Assembly (NCBI GenBank): GCA_017428385.1
Contig: JAFRQX010000027.1
Location: 1-64,000 of the forward strand
DNA from: Clostridia bacterium
GTDB taxonomy: Bacteria > Bacillota > Clostridia > Christensenellales > Aristaeellaceae
DNA length: 64,000 bases
Reading direction: 5' to 3'
A program made the position numbers and the translations under genes. Positions within the stretch are counted from its first letter, which is position 1. Every line of letters begins with the position of its first letter. Below the pieces are notes generated by a model, which searched no databases, was not told the origin of the DNA, and was given only the letters and a program-made list of their open reading frames with translations. This document shows, piece by piece, positions 63,444 through 64,000 of the stretch.

Positions 63444-64000
63444 ATGAATATAGCCGTTTGTGATGATCTTCCCGAATACCGGGAGAAACTGAAGGAACTG
63501 TTAACCCCCTACATTGCTTCCAACAATCTGGATATTGCGGAATTCAGCCGCGGTGAAGATCTTCTTGCCTCCTGCGAGGAAGGCAAGTCCTGGGATATTG
63601 TCTTTCTGGACATTGAGATGGACGGGCTCTCTGGCATTGAAACCGGCAAGCGGCTCCGGAAGCTCCAGCGGGATATGATCGTCATCTTTGTTACCAGCCA
63701 TGTCAGCTATGTCTCGGACGCGTTCCGCCAGGATGCGTTCCAGTTTCTCCTCAAACCTGTCCAGGAAGAAGATTTCCGGAAGGATTTCGAACGTGCTCTC
63801 CGTGTATGGAAAAACCGCCGTCGTCGATATCTGATCAAATGGCGCAACACCAGCAATATGCTGGAATACCGCAGCATCCTCTACCTCGAAGCTTACCACC
63901 GTCATGTTTTTGTCCATACCTCAGACGAGGATTACGAGTGTGTGGGCAAGCTCCAGGAAGAATATGCCAAGCTCAGGCCCTTTGGCTTTGCCCAGTGCCA
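63444..64000 (+). CDS. LytTR-family response regulator, partial (runs off window)
   Basis: The visible 185 residues start MNIAVCDDLPEYREKL. The receiver domain has acidic pair Asp7-Asp8, phosphoacceptor Asp in FLDIEMDGLSGIE (near residue 56), Thr in FVTSH and Lys in LLKPVQ. A LytTR DNA-binding domain begins near residue 125 (YRSILYLEAYHRHVFVHT). GGGGTG precedes the ATG. AgrA/VirR-type regulators act on direct repeats in target promoters. The C-terminus is outside the window, so partner genes (often a histidine kinase downstream) are not seen. Confidence 0.93.
   Translation, partial: MNIAVCDDLPEYREKLKELLTPYIASNNLDIAEFSRGEDLLASCEEGKSWDIVFLDIEMDGLSGIETGKRLRKLQRDMIVIFVTSHVSYVSDAFRQDAFQFLLKPVQEEDFRKDFERALRVWKNRRRRYLIKWRNTSNMLEYRSILYLEAYHRHVFVHTSDEDYECVGKLQEEYAKLRPFGFAQC

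Noticed and set aside
63501..63917. 138-codon open frame on the minus strand near the right edge
   Set aside because: Shadow of the LytTR regulator, which is clear from its receiver and DNA-binding motifs.

Overview
The window looks like chromosome from a Bacillota bacterium of class Clostridia, most likely an uncultured gut or rumen lineage. This is inferred from strong AGGAGG-type ribosome-binding sites, a THF riboswitch ahead of a FolT-type ECF component, a Y-family polymerase/YolD pair, a Bce-type antibiotic-response module, SpoIIE-type phosphatase and LytTR signalling, and moderate GC. No rRNA, tRNA, CRISPR array or prophage was found. About 49 protein genes are supported; an IS3-family fragment lies at the left edge and a LytTR regulator runs off the right edge.

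Layout. 0-5 kb: IS3 fragment, glutamate racemase murI, a DUF951 protein, a secreted Ig-like protein, endonuclease III (nth) and folT under a THF riboswitch. 5-12 kb: aspartate-semialdehyde dehydrogenase and an oppA-B-C-D-F oligopeptide importer. 12-17 kb: a DUF308 membrane protein, a sirtuin, and a three-gene operon for a MotA/MotB (ZorA/ZorB-like) ion-driven membrane motor. 17-21 kb: AraC and TetR regulators and an MMPL exporter with a palindrome inside its promoter. 21-27.6 kb: a small-RNA gene with its own promoter and terminator (6S candidate), icd, a cytidylate kinase-like gene, lipoprotein/secreted genes, an acyltransferase and guaB. 27.7-34.5 kb: leucine-rich repeat protein, hemolysin III, a Y-family polymerase/YolD group, an isochorismatase-like hydrolase and a HExxH-GNAT fusion. 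34.6-46.2 kb: RsbU-like phosphatase, MBL hydrolase, GNAT, ABC exporter, FNT channel, methyltransferase and a BceRSAB-type module. 46.3-64 kb: 5'-nucleotidase, phosphotransferase, EamA permease, esterase, threonine aldolase, DUF554, acetyltransferases, histidine phosphatase, racemase, L,D-transpeptidase, GH114-like hydrolase, Na/Pi cotransporter, histidine-rich protein, D-lactate dehydrogenase and a LytTR regulator.

The most unusual content is intergenic. Seven sites carry arrays of short perfect hairpins drawn from a shared set of stems and separated by a constant 7-bp linker (ATTTCAC/T or ATATCAT). Many other gaps hold degenerate 7-bp tandem repeats of several unrelated motifs. At least nine genes end in a hairpin that contains or touches the stop codon, with last codons forming one arm. 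A two-copy element of about 112 bp shows a compensatory base change consistent with structured RNA, and REP-like GGGACGGT elements occur at two sites. Among proteins, the motor operon without flagellar or Zorya partner genes is the best candidate for an undescribed system.
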